A DNA stretch of 17,342 nucleotides. Source: CAYJPV01 sp964396055. Its GTDB lineage: Bacteria > Acidobacteriota > Vicinamibacteria > Vicinamibacterales > JAKQTR01. The stretch lies in contig CAYNDV010000097.1 in NCBI GenBank assembly GCA_964396055.1, positions 1-17,342 of the forward strand, read 5' to 3'. Position numbers and translations under genes: made by a program. The notes under the pieces were generated by a model, which saw only the letters and a list, made by a program, of their open reading frames with translations, had not been told where the DNA came from and did not search any database. Numbering within the stretch: position 1 is the first letter of the stretch; each line of letters opens with the position of its first letter. Shown piece after piece: positions 7,928-15,897 of the stretch.

Positions 7928-9052
7928 CTAGTCCCGACCCCAGGCCCTGGCCCGCTCCAGGCGCTCGCGGACCGGCGGGTGGGTACTGAACAGCAGGCGT
8001 GTCAGCAGCGACGGTTCATCTTCGGCGAGGTTCCGGGCCGCCGTGCGCGTGATCGCGCCCGCGAACGCCGCGGGATCGCCGGTCAGGTCGAGGGCGAAGT
8101 CGTCGGCGCGCCGTTCGTGCGCCCGCGAGAGAGCCAGGGAGAGCGGCAGCGCGGCGGCCGACACCGCCAGGACCACCAGCGCCACCAGCGGCAGGCCGAT
8201 GGGGTCGGCAGGCCCCTGGAGCCCCAGCGGCGCCGCCAGGGCCTGGTGCAGGCGGCCAGCCGCCCAGAATCCGGCCCCCGCCACGACGACATCCCACGCC
8301 AGGATCCGCCACAGATCGTGGCGGACGTGATGCGCCAGTTCGTGCGCCAGCACGACGTCGATTTCCCCGGGGCTGTAGTCGGTCAGCAGCGTATCCGACA
8401 CCAGGATGCGTCGGGTCCGGCCCAGTCCCGCCAGGGCGGCGTTGGCCCGCACGGTTCTCCCCCCGGACTGCCAGGTGAACACGCCGAGCACAGGCACGCC
8501 GGCGGCGGCGGCCAGCGCAGACAGCCGTCCGGCGACGGGCCCGGTCTCGGGAGAGAGGCGGTAGAAGAGCGGCAGGACGAGCACCGGGGCCAACCACGCA
8601 CCCGCGACGGCCGCGACCGCGCTGGCCGCCCACGCGAGGAACCACCAGCCGGCTGGCCAGGCGACTGCGGCGCCCCGGAGCATCAGCGCCGCCAGGACCG
8701 TCAGGGCCACGCCCAGGCCCGCCGCCTTGAGGTGCGATGCCAGCCACGACGCGGCCGGTCGGCGCGAGAGCCCGTAGCGGGTTTCGAGGAGGTGGCCCGC
8801 GTAGAACGCGAACGGGACCAGGCCGACTTCGTGCAGCAACGCCAGGCCGAAGGCGAAGAGCGCCACCGACAGGCCCGGCTCCAGCCACGGCGCGGCGCCC
8901 AGGGCCTCTCCGGCGGCCGTCGCGGCCCGGAAGGACGAACGCCCCGCCCCCGTGACCAGCAGACAGGCCAGCAGCCCCGCCGTCCAGGCGGCCGCGCCGA
9001 CCATCGCGCGCCGCCTCAGGCGCTGGTACCGGGAGGCCTTGTCCTCATTCAT
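7928..9052 (-). CDS. M48 family zinc metalloprotease, Ste24/CAAX-protease-like
   Basis: A 374-residue membrane protease. The zinc site HELAH is at residues 237-241, and the third-ligand motif ERRADDF places Glu at 313. Ste24-type features precede it (FYAGHLLETRYGLSRRP near 83-99 and the RANAALAGLGRTRRILVSDTLL block). Several hydrophobic segments are visible near residues 17-35, 60-82, 105-130, 133-160, 245-265 and 285-305. The C-terminal STHPPVRERLERAR is typical of M48 enzymes. Bacterial relatives act in membrane protein quality control; the substrate here is unknown. The ATG at 9052 has no recognisable ribosome site before it, and the start could be Met17. It lies 88 bases after the DUF4097 gene on the same strand, with a long inverted repeat between them, and converges on the cupredoxin gene 7 bases away. 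Confidence 0.9.
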   Translation of the reverse strand: MNEDKASRYQRLRRRAMVGAAAWTAGLLACLLVTGAGRSSFRAATAAGEALGAAPWLEPGLSVALFAFGLALLHEVGLVPFAFYAGHLLETRYGLSRRPAASWLASHLKAAGLGVALTVLAALMLRGAAVAWPAGWWFLAWAASAVAAVAGAWLAPVLVLPLFYRLSPETGPVAGRLSALAAAAGVPVLGVFTWQSGGRTVRANAALAGLGRTRRILVSDTLLTDYSPGEIDVVLAHELAHHVRHDLWRILAWDVVVAGAGFWAAGRLHQALAAPLGLQGPADPIGLPLVALVVLAVSAAALPLSLALSRAHERRADDFALDLTGDPAAFAGAITRTAARNLAEDEPSLLTRLLFSTHPPVRERLERARAWGRD

Positions 9053-9068
9053 GCGCGTACAGAACGAA

Positions 9069-9125
9069 ACGGGTCAGTGTGCCACAGGCGGGCCGCAGTG
9101 GGCCACCTGTGGAACACTAACCCGT
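9069..9125 (-). repeat. Long imperfect inverted repeat between the DUF4097 and M48 genes
   Basis: Arms 9069-9088 and 9106-9125 are complementary at 18 of 20 positions, with a 17-base centre that can add a GGCC/GGCC pair (9091-9094 with 9101-9104). Read as minus-strand RNA, one of the two mismatches becomes a G-U pair, so the fold is better on the transcribed strand. It is followed there by a T-rich stretch (TTTCGTTCT), so it could be the terminator of the DUF4097 gene. It also contains two near-identical 11-base direct repeats, CAGTGTGCCAC (9075-9085) and CAGTGGGCCAC (9096-9106), 21 bases apart. A dispersed REP-like element or a regulator site are alternatives. Confidence 0.7.
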
Positions 9126-9140
9126 CTCCCCCGTTCCGGG

Positions 9141-9947
9141 CTACTTGCCGGTGACGCTGATGCCGCCGTTCACGGTCTCGAGGCGGATGGCCGGCCCGCC
9201 GCCATTGATCGTGCCCTCGACACGCCGGCGCGAGCTCTCGGACTTCTCGATCCTGACCTCCGGCGCGACCTTGATCCCGCCGTTCACGACGCGCGCCGAC
9301 AGCGTGCCCTTGGCGTCTCCGGGCATCGCGAGCGTGATGCCGCCGTTGGTCGTCTCGAGGGCCACCCCGTCGGCCGCCAGGTCGGCGACGGCCACGTGGA
9401 TGCTGCCGTTGGTCGTGCTGGCCTTGACGCCGCCGGTCAGGCCGGCGCCCTCGATGCCGCCGTTCGTGCTCTCGGCGGTCACGGAGCCGGCGATGTTCTC
9501 GATGTTGATGCTGCCATTGGTGGTCGACAAGCCCAGCCTGGTCTGCCGGGGCACGCGGAGCGTGTAGCGGACATCGACCCCGGCGCGGCCAAGGCCCTTC
9601 GGATACCGGGCCTGCAGGCGCAGCCGGCCGTCGCTTTTCTCCTCGCGGATTTCGACCTGCTTCAGAATCTCGCGGGCCGCTTCCGCCGTGCCCGCCCGCA
9701 CGGTGATCTCGGCCTTGACCTCGACGGTCGCCCCATCGCTGCCGTCCACCTGGATCTTGCCGTTGGTGTTGTCGATTTCAACGACCGCGCCTTCGGGCAT
9801 CGAGTAACTGCGCGTCCAGAGGTCGGTGGCCTTCTCCCGGCCGCCGTCCATCGTATTGACGACGATGTCGCAGCCGGCCAGGCCGACGGCCGCCGCCAGG
9901 ATGACCAACGCCCGTCCGATCCGTCCACAGGCCGATGCGTGAGGCAT
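9141..9947 (-). CDS. DUF4097-type lipoprotein with repeated TNG(S/G)I turns
   Basis: A 268-residue protein with a lipoprotein signal: basic start, hydrophobic core and the lipobox LAGC with Cys26, so it is probably lipid-anchored outside the inner membrane. The mature part is built of strand-turn repeats: NTNGKI, TTNGSI, STNGGI, TTNGSI, TTNGGI, VVNGGI, TINGGG and TVNGGI, the pattern of DUF4097 proteins, which are thought to form a right-handed beta-helix-like stack. The function of the family is not established. SD-like GGGAGGG (minus strand, 9952-9958) stands just before the ATG. It follows smc by 95 bases on the same strand and is followed by the inverted repeat and the M48 gene. TATAGA at 9970-9965 (minus) could be a -10 box, but no good -35 is seen. 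Confidence 0.85.
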   Translation of the reverse strand: MPHASACGRIGRALVILAAAVGLAGCDIVVNTMDGGREKATDLWTRSYSMPEGAVVEIDNTNGKIQVDGSDGATVEVKAEITVRAGTAEAAREILKQVEIREEKSDGRLRLQARYPKGLGRAGVDVRYTLRVPRQTRLGLSTTNGSINIENIAGSVTAESTNGGIEGAGLTGGVKASTTNGSIHVAVADLAADGVALETTNGGITLAMPGDAKGTLSARVVNGGIKVAPEVRIEKSESSRRRVEGTINGGGPAIRLETVNGGISVTGK

Positions 9948-9973
9948 AGTGCCCTCCCACGAGGTCTATACGA

Positions 9974-10000
9974 CGCCCGACCGGGGACGGTTCCCGGGCG
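9974..10000 (-). other. Hairpin in the smc-DUF4097 gap
   Basis: CGCCCG (9974-9979) pairs with CGGGCG (9995-10000) across a 15-base interior that can form alternative small stems. It lies 43 bases after the smc stop codon in the direction of transcription, with no T-run after it. It may mark the smc mRNA end or separate the two genes. It is weak alone in such GC-rich sequence. Confidence 0.3.
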
Positions 10001-10042
10001 GGCCGATTCGTCTTCGCGGAGATGCGCGGACCCAGGACTTGC

Positions 10043-13000
10043 CTAGTTCAACTTGACCGAGATCAGCCGCGAGACCCCGGGCTCCTCCATTGTCACGCCG
10101 TACAGCCGGTCCGCAATCTCCATCGTCTTGCGGTTGTGCGTGATGAGGATGAACTGGGTGTCGTCCTGCATGGCGCGCAGGATCCCCAGGAACCGGCCCG
10201 TGTTCGCATCGTCGAGCGGGGCGTCGATCTCGTCCAGCACGCAGAACGGGCTCGGCTTGTAGCGGAAGATCGCGAACATCAGCGAGATGGCCGTGAGGGC
10301 CTTCTCACCGCCCGACAGCAACTGCACGCTCTGGAGGCGCTTGCCGGGCGGCTGGGCGATGACCTCGATGCCGCTCTCCAGCAGGTCCTCCTCGTCCAGG
10401 AGCGTGAGCCCCGCGCGGCCCCCGCCGAACAGGGTGGCGAAAATCGCCTGGAAATGCTGGTTGATGGCATCGAACGCTTCGCGGAACCGCTCGCGCGTCG
10501 TCGCGTCGATCTTCCGGATGGCCTCGCCGGTGGCCGAGATCGAGTCCACCAGGTCCTTGCGCTGCGTGGTCAGGAAGCCGTGGCGCGTCTCAAGCTCGTC
10601 GTACTGCTCGATCGCCATCATGTTCACGGGCCCCAGCCGCTCGATCTTGCGGCGCAGCTCGGCGATGGCGTCCTCGGGCGTCAGGGGCCTGGCCTCGGGC
10701 CCGGTGGCAGCCTCGCCTGCCGGTCCCGCATCGTCCTCGGGCCCGTGGGCCGGTGGTTCGGCCGCCGGCGCCGCGGCGGCGTCCGCCGCGCCAGCGTCCT
10801 CGTCCGGCTCGTCGGCATAGATCGCGCGCCAGTCCGGGCTCACCGCCCCGTCGCGCTCCATCTGTTCGACCTCGGCGATGACCGACGCCAGGTCCGTCTG
10901 GAGCGATTCGACGACCAGCGCGTCGAGATTGGCCAGATCGCTCTCGGCCTTGGCCCGCTGCACGTCGGCCTCGGCGTGCGCCGACCGCACCGCGTCGAGG
11001 GCCCGGCGGGCGTCGCGGATGGCCTGCTCGCGCGTCTCGCTCGACAGCCGCAGCTCCACCACCGCCTCGTCCGCGACGCGGACGGCGTTGCGCGCCTCGT
11101 CGAGGGCCTGCAGTTCCCGGTCGAGGGCCTGCCGGCCCGAGGTGAGCGCCTCGCGCAGGCGTTCCTGCTCGGCCGCGACGCGGACCTGCTCCTCCTGCCG
11201 CGACGCGAGGCGGCTCTCGATGTCACGGGAGGCCTCGTCGAGGCGCGCGGCCTCGAGCGCCATCGACGCCGCCCGCTCGACGAGCCGGGCGTGGATCGCC
11301 ATCGCGTCGCGCACGCGGTCGGCGCGCACGCGCGCGTCGTCGCGCGCGTCGAAGAGGCGCCGCTGGGCGTCGGCGAGCCGGTCGTCCACCAGGCGCTGCC
11401 GGTCGGTCAGGGCGGCAATCGACGCGCGCGCCTCGACCTGCCGGGCCTCCAGGGCCTCCAGTTCGCCGCGGGCGCGCTGCGTGTCGCGCTCCACGAGTTC
11501 CTGCTTCTGGTGCACCCGCCGATCGTCCTCGGCGACCTGCGCCACGCGCAGGTCGAAGCCGACGATCGCCTTCTCCTGCTCGTGAATGGCGGCGGCACAC
11601 GTCGAAATGGCAGCGGCCGCCTCGGCTTCGCGCTGCTCGGCCAGGGCCAGGCGCTCGGCGGTCTCCTCGCGCTGCAGACGGTCGGCCTCGAGGGCCTCGC
11701 GCACGTCGCGAATCTCGCGGCGGGTCTGCAGGATGCCGTGGCCCTCGTCGCGCCCGTGGCCGCCGACGACCGCGTACGGCCCGCGCAGGACATCGCCCTC
11801 CCGGGTCGCGATCGGCCCGTGCACAGTACCGGCGGCCGCGGCCGCCGCCTCGAAGGACTCTGCGATCCAGCCCGCGGTGGCCAGCGCGGCAATCGCGGAG
11901 GCGTACGGCCCGGTGACGGTGACGACCGACGCGAGCGGCACGAGTCCCGGCGGCGCCATGCCGGCCGGCACGCCGGCCACGGGGGCGGACCCCGCCACGG
12001 CGAACCCGCACCGGCCGGCGGCGCGTTCGCGCACGAACGCCAGGCCGCGGGCTGCCTCATCGTGCGACTCGACGACGATGTACTGGAGGATCTCGCCGAG
12101 GCACGCCTCGACGGCGCTCTCGTATCCCGGCGCGACGTCGAGGTAGTCCGCCACCGACCCGGCGTGTCGGACGGCCGCCCCGGACTCGGCCAGGACCGTG
12201 CGGGCGGCATCACCGTAGGCGGCGCGCGCGCGGTCGAAGTCCTCGAGCGAACGGAGGCGGGCGGCCTTGCCGGCAATCGCCTGTTCCAGTTCCCGGACGG
12301 CCTGCGTCAGGCGATCGCGGTCGCGGCGCGCCCCGGCCAGGTCGTCCTCGTGGGTCCGGCGGTCCCGCTGGAGCGCGTCGAGCGTCTCGCGGGCTGCGTC
12401 GAGGGCGCCCGTGGTGCGTTCGTGTTCGGCGCGGCAGCGGCCGAGTTCCACCTCCAGGTCGTCGCGCTCGGCGGCGAGCCGGGCCAGATCCGCCGCGACG
12501 CGCTCGCGGCCGGCCACGGCGGTGTCGATGGCATGCTGCAGGGCCGTGGCGGTGCTGGCCAGCGAGTACTGCTCGTTGCGGACCGCCTCGACATCACCCT
12601 CGAGCCCCTCGAGCTGGCTCTGGACCCGGGCCTGGTCGTCGGTGGCCTGCGCCAGGGCGGCCGCCGCGTCGTCCCGCTCGGCGGCGGCGCCGGTGGCGTC
12701 CTGACGGCGCGCCGCAGCCAGTTCTGCCGCGGGCGCCCGCTGGGCGCCGAGGGCCGCAATCTCGTCTGCGACGTCGTCCTGGCGGCGGCGCAGGGTATCC
12801 AGCTGCTGCTCATCGCCCTGCAGGCGCTGCTCGAGGCGTCCGATTTCGACTTCGTGGGTGTGGGCCCGTTCGCGGGTCTCGCGGGCGGCCGACTCGCGCT
12901 GGGCCGCCTCCAGACGCAGCTGCTCGAGGTCCTGCTCCAGGGTGGCCAGCTCGGCGGACGCCGCGGCCTCGCGCGCCTGAATGTCGGCGATCCGGGCCTC

Positions 13001-13777
13001 GGCGGACTGAATCGCCTGCGCCAGCACGCGCTGGCGGCGGGCGAACTGCACCTTTTCCCAGCGCCGCAGCTCGTCGCGCAGACGCTGGAAGCGGCGGGCC
13101 TTCGCCGCCTGGCGCTTGAGCGTGCCGCGCTGCTTCTCGACCTCGAAGATGATGTCGTCGATGCGGGTCAGATTCTGGCGGGCGGCTTCGAGCTTCAGCT
13201 CGGCGGCGCGGCGGCGGGCCTTGTACTTCGTGACGCCGGCGGCCTCCTCGATGAGCTGGCGGCGATCGGTCGGCCGCGTGCTGAGGATCATGCCGATCTT
13301 GCCCTGCTCGATGATGGCGTAGGCCTTGGCGCCCAGCCCGGTGTCCATCAGCAGTTCGTGCACGTCCTTGAGGCGCACCACCTCGCCGTTGATGAGGTAC
13401 TCGCTCTCCCCGGACCGGTAGAGGCGCCGCGTGACTTCCACCTCGCGCAGCAGGGGCCGGCCCTCGTCGTCGACGAGGTCGCCGGGCGTGCCCGGCGTCC
13501 CGGGCTCGATGACGGGCACGCCGCCGAGCAGGAGGCGGACCTCGGCCGCGGCGTTGGGCTTGCGGGCGTCGCTGCCGGCGAAGATCACGTCTTCCATCCG
13601 GTCGCCGCGCAGGCTCTTGGCGCTCTGCTCGCCGAGCACCCACACGATGGCGTCGGCGACGTTGCTCTTGCCGCAGCCGTTGGGGCCGACGATGGCCGTG
13701 ACGCCGCGATCGAAGGACAGCTCGGATCGATCGCAGAAGGACTTGAAGCCGCTGATTTCCAGACGTTGCAGGCGCAT
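10043..13777 (-). CDS. smc: Chromosome segregation protein SMC
   Basis: ATPase of the bacterial condensin, which with ScpA and ScpB compacts DNA and resolves sister origins. At 1244 residues it is full length. The N-terminal head has Walker A GPNGCGKS at 31-38 and the Q-loop region VLGEQSAKSLRG. A coiled coil follows from about 170. The hinge lies at about 530-680 (YLDVAPGYESAVEACLGEILQYIV, GPYAVVGGHG), then the return coil. The C-terminal head shows LSGGEK at 1154-1159, Walker B VLDEIDAPLDDAN with Asp1182-Glu1183, and the H-loop His1214. Odd: an Asp/Ala/Pro/Gly/Glu-rich low-complexity insert at about 990-1030 interrupts the return coil just before the head-proximal block ERLGPVNMMAIEQYDEL. 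It starts 50 bases after the S41 stop with no clear ribosome site, suggesting co-transcription. scpA and scpB are not in the window. Confidence 0.97.
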   Translation of the reverse strand: MRLQRLEISGFKSFCDRSELSFDRGVTAIVGPNGCGKSNVADAIVWVLGEQSAKSLRGDRMEDVIFAGSDARKPNAAAEVRLLLGGVPVIEPGTPGTPGDLVDDEGRPLLREVEVTRRLYRSGESEYLINGEVVRLKDVHELLMDTGLGAKAYAIIEQGKIGMILSTRPTDRRQLIEEAAGVTKYKARRRAAELKLEAARQNLTRIDDIIFEVEKQRGTLKRQAAKARRFQRLRDELRRWEKVQFARRQRVLAQAIQSAEARIADIQAREAAASAELATLEQDLEQLRLEAAQRESAARETRERAHTHEVEIGRLEQRLQGDEQQLDTLRRRQDDVADEIAALGAQRAPAAELAAARRQDATGAAAERDDAAAALAQATDDQARVQSQLEGLEGDVEAVRNEQYSLASTATALQHAIDTAVAGRERVAADLARLAAERDDLEVELGRCRAEHERTTGALDAARETLDALQRDRRTHEDDLAGARRDRDRLTQAVRELEQAIAGKAARLRSLEDFDRARAAYGDAARTVLAESGAAVRHAGSVADYLDVAPGYESAVEACLGEILQYIVVESHDEAARGLAFVRERAAGRCGFAVAGSAPVAGVPAGMAPPGLVPLASVVTVTGPYASAIAALATAGWIAESFEAAAAAAGTVHGPIATREGDVLRGPYAVVGGHGRDEGHGILQTRREIRDVREALEADRLQREETAERLALAEQREAEAAAAISTCAAAIHEQEKAIVGFDLRVAQVAEDDRRVHQKQELVERDTQRARGELEALEARQVEARASIAALTDRQRLVDDRLADAQRRLFDARDDARVRADRVRDAMAIHARLVERAASMALEAARLDEASRDIESRLASRQEEQVRVAAEQERLREALTSGRQALDRELQALDEARNAVRVADEAVVELRLSSETREQAIRDARRALDAVRSAHAEADVQRAKAESDLANLDALVVESLQTDLASVIAEVEQMERDGAVSPDWRAIYADEPDEDAGAADAAAAPAAEPPAHGPEDDAGPAGEAATGPEARPLTPEDAIAELRRKIERLGPVNMMAIEQYDELETRHGFLTTQRKDLVDSISATGEAIRKIDATTRERFREAFDAINQHFQAIFATLFGGGRAGLTLLDEEDLLESGIEVIAQPPGKRLQSVQLLSGGEKALTAISLMFAIFRYKPSPFCVLDEIDAPLDDANTGRFLGILRAMQDDTQFILITHNRKTMEIADRLYGVTMEEPGVSRLISVKLN

Positions 13778-13827
13778 CGTGATGTCAGACTGCCGCGCGC
13801 CGATCGAGGCGGACCGCGCGGCCGGGC

Positions 13828-15456
13828 TTACCTGGTGCCGCCAGCCGGCTGGGCCGGCGCGCGGGTGCCCTTGACGAGGCGCTCGGCCTCGGGGAACACC
13901 TGCAGGGCCATCCGGGCCTGGGGATCGGTCTCGATGAGGTGACGCCGGGCCTCGGCGACCCCGAACAGATTGACGTTGATCTCGTACCGGATCATCGCCT
14001 TGATGAAGTCGAGATCCAGCGTGAAGCCGGCTTCGTCGAGCGGCACGCGCTCAGCCAGGAGGTGCTCGCGGAAGGCCGCCACCATCGCGTCGTCGACGAC
14101 GAAGCCCTGGCGCACCAACCGCCGGTCACGGGCCGTGACGGCGATCCGCGTGTCGCCTTCGGCCGAGAACTTCTGGGCGAAGGACGCGAAGGTCTGGCGG
14201 CCGAACAACGACCGGCCGAACCGCGAGGGGTTGAAGCCCTCGATGGGCCCTTCGAGGTGGTGGTCGGGCTCGATGCCGCCGCCGCCGTAGACCTTCCGGC
14301 CGCCGTCGGTGTACTTCAGGTCCCCGGCCGCCCGATCGCGCGGCTGGCCCTGCTCGCGCGCGGTGTAGGTGAGGTACTCGTCGAAGGTGCCGTCCCAGGG
14401 CCGCTGGATGAGGCGCCCGCTCGGCGTGTAGTACCGCGCCGTGGTGAGCGCCAGCCCGGCGCCCTCGGCGATGCGGTACACCGACTGGACGAGCGCCTTG
14501 CCGAATGTCGTCTCCCCGACGACGATGCCGCGGTCGTGGTCCTGGACGGCGCCGGCGACGATCTCGGAGGCGCTGGCGCTGCCGCGGTTGACCAGCACCA
14601 CCAGCGGGAGGCCGGTGTAGCCGCTCTTCTCGGCGGCGCGGTAGTCCTGGTCCGAGTTCGGAATGCGCCCGCGGGTGTACACGATGAGCACGCCCTGCGG
14701 CAGGAACTGGTTGGCGGTCTTGATCGCCTGGTCGAGGGGGCCGCCGGGGTTGCCGCGCAGGTCGAGCAGCAGGCGCTTCATGCCCTGTCCGGTGAGGTCG
14801 GCCAGGGCGGCGGAGAAGTCGTGATCGGTCTGTTCGGCGAAGTCCTGGAGCCGCACGTAGCCGGTGACCGCGTCGATCATGAACGCCGCCGGCACCGTGG
14901 GGATGTGAATCTCGTCGCGCGGGACCTCGAGATCGATCAACTGGTCGTAGCCGCGGCGCCGCAGGCTGATCTTGACCAGAGTGCCCTTCGGCCCGCGCAA
15001 CCGCCGCGCGGCCTCTTCGCTGGTGAAGCCCTTGGCGTCGTCGCCGTTGATGCGCGCGATGACGTCGCCGCGCCGCACGCCCAGCCGGTACGCGGGCGAC
15101 CCCTCGAACAGCGACACGGCCGTCACGTCGCCGTCGATGACCTGGATGGTGATGCCCAGCCCGTAGTACCGCCCTTCCTGGCGCTCGCGCATCTGGGCGT
15201 AGGTGCGGGGGTCGAGGAAGCTCGAGTGCGGATCGAGCGTCTGCAGCATGCCGCCGATGGCGCTGTAGACGACGCGGTCGGTCTGGACCTTCTCGACGAA
15301 CTCGGTCTCGACCAGGCGCAGGGCGGCCGTGAAGGCCCGGTACTGCTCGGGCAGGCGTTCCTGCGTCGACGCGGTTCCGCGGCCGAGCAGGCCGCCGAGG
15401 CCCGCCGAGGCGGCCAGCACCACGGCCGCAACTGACGCGAAGCGCGCTGTTCGCAT
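13828..15456 (-). CDS. S41 family C-terminal processing protease (CtpA-like)
   Basis: Periplasmic serine protease of the tail-specific family. Residues 1-30 are a signal peptide or anchor (hydrophobic core AAVVLAASAGLGGLLG). LDPHSSFLDP at about 74-83 is typical of the family. A PDZ domain lies at about 95-175 (YYGLGITIQV ... GSPAYRLGVRRGDVIARING). The protease core has LLLDLRGNPGGPLDQAI, then NRGSASASEI with Ser295 and GETTFGK with Lys320, a Ser-Lys dyad with the same 25-residue spacing as E. coli Prc (S452/K477). The 542 residues include a long C-terminal region after the core. It stands upstream of smc on the same strand and divergent from tatA. No ribosome site precedes the ATG at 15456, and a promoter ends only 6 bases upstream, so the mRNA may be leaderless. 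Substrate unknown. Family call is sure. Confidence 0.94.
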   Translation of the reverse strand: MRTARFASVAAVVLAASAGLGGLLGRGTASTQERLPEQYRAFTAALRLVETEFVEKVQTDRVVYSAIGGMLQTLDPHSSFLDPRTYAQMRERQEGRYYGLGITIQVIDGDVTAVSLFEGSPAYRLGVRRGDVIARINGDDAKGFTSEEAARRLRGPKGTLVKISLRRRGYDQLIDLEVPRDEIHIPTVPAAFMIDAVTGYVRLQDFAEQTDHDFSAALADLTGQGMKRLLLDLRGNPGGPLDQAIKTANQFLPQGVLIVYTRGRIPNSDQDYRAAEKSGYTGLPLVVLVNRGSASASEIVAGAVQDHDRGIVVGETTFGKALVQSVYRIAEGAGLALTTARYYTPSGRLIQRPWDGTFDEYLTYTAREQGQPRDRAAGDLKYTDGGRKVYGGGGIEPDHHLEGPIEGFNPSRFGRSLFGRQTFASFAQKFSAEGDTRIAVTARDRRLVRQGFVVDDAMVAAFREHLLAERVPLDEAGFTLDLDFIKAMIRYEINVNLFGVAEARRHLIETDPQARMALQVFPEAERLVKGTRAPAQPAGGTR

Positions 15457-15462
15457 CCGGCT

Positions 15463-15491
15463 ATCGTACCAGAGAAGCCACGGGGCGGCAA
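15463..15491 (-). promoter_or_regulatory. Candidate promoter for the S41 protease gene
   Basis: On the minus strand TTGCCG (15491-15486) and TACGAT (15468-15463) are 17 bases apart, each with 4 of 6 consensus bases. The predicted start point, about 7 bases past the -10 box, falls at or next to the A of the ATG (15456). This fits the absence of a Shine-Dalgarno sequence and suggests a leaderless transcript. Confidence 0.5.
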
Positions 15492-15502
15492 AGGCTGGTT
15501 GC

Positions 15503-15532
15503 TTGACCCATCCTCGCGCGGGTTCCTATAAT
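15503..15532 (+). promoter_or_regulatory. Near-consensus sigma-70 promoter for tatA-tatC
   Basis: TTGACC (15503-15508) and a perfect TATAAT (15527-15532) are separated by 18 bases. This is the best promoter match in the window. RNA would start near 15539, giving a leader of about 92 bases before tatA. Its -35 box lies 11 bases from that of the divergent S41 promoter. Confidence 0.75.
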
Positions 15533-15591
15533 CCATGCAGGCACTTACGGTCATCGCGCGGTCCAGTTGCGAGCCCCGGAGGGCGCCAGTG

Positions 15592-15624
15592 CGGGCCGCC
15601 CGGCGGCGGGCGTGCCCGAAGGAG
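15592..15624 (+). promoter_or_regulatory. Hairpin abutting the tatA ribosome site
   Basis: CGCCCG (15597-15602) pairs with CGGGCG (15607-15612) around GCGG. CGGGC (15592-15596) pairs with GCCCG (15614-15618), leaving T15613 bulged: 11 pairs in all. The Shine-Dalgarno AAGGAG (15619-15624) begins on the very next base and lies 6 bases before the ATG at 15631. It may keep the ribosome site open or serve as a control point. Confidence 0.5.
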
Positions 15625-15630
15625 CAGTAC

Positions 15631-15891
15631 ATGTTCGGATCCCTTGGCATGCCCGAGCTGATCGTCATCTTCATCATCGCGCTCATCATCTTCGGCCCCC
15701 GCAAGCTGCCGGAGCTGGGCAAGTCGCTCGGCCGCAGCCTCTCGGAGTTCCGGCGGGCGTCGAACGAACTGCGGAGCACGCTCGAAGAAGAAGTCCGGAT
15801 CGAGGACCAGAAGGCGGCCGCGGCCCGGACGGCCCAGCCCGCCGAGTCTGCCGAGACGGCCTCGACCCAGCCGGCCGGCCCGGCCCAGTAG
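15631..15891 (+). CDS. tatA: Twin-arginine translocase subunit TatA (TatA/TatB-type)
   Basis: Forms the protein-conducting part of the Tat system, which moves folded proteins across the inner membrane. The 86 residues begin MFGSLGMPELIVIFIIALII, a single membrane helix, then the hinge FGPRKLPELGKSLG, an amphipathic helix (SLSEFRRASNELRSTLEEEVRIED) and an Ala/Thr/Gln/Pro tail. ATG 15631 is chosen because AAGGAG ends 7 bases upstream and the family motif starts at residue 2. An in-frame ATG at 15535 would precede the predicted RNA start. The FG hinge is TatA-like, while Glu9 and the ELRSTLEEE helix resemble TatB. With no second TatA-family gene here, it may serve both roles. It is 6 bases from tatC. 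Confidence 0.93.
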   Translation: MFGSLGMPELIVIFIIALIIFGPRKLPELGKSLGRSLSEFRRASNELRSTLEEEVRIEDQKAAAARTAQPAESAETASTQPAGPAQ

Positions 15892-15897
15892 CGCCCC

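Noticed and set aside
7904..9154. Plus-strand frame opposite the M48 gene
   Set aside because: Antisense shadow rich in Arg, Gln and Gly; the minus strand encodes HELAH and membrane segments.
10022..13942. Plus-strand open frame of about 1306 codons covering the complete smc gene
   Set aside because: It is the antisense shadow of smc, kept open by the strong G/C third-position bias. It has no family motifs, while the minus strand has all SMC head, hinge and coil signatures.
13939..15435. Plus-strand frame opposite the S41 protease
   Set aside because: Antisense shadow; the minus strand has the signal peptide, PDZ domain and Ser-Lys dyad.
15535..15630. TatA starting at ATG 15535 with a 32-residue basic extension
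   Set aside because: The ATG lies only 3 bases after the -10 box, before the expected RNA start, and a good ribosome site precedes ATG 15631.
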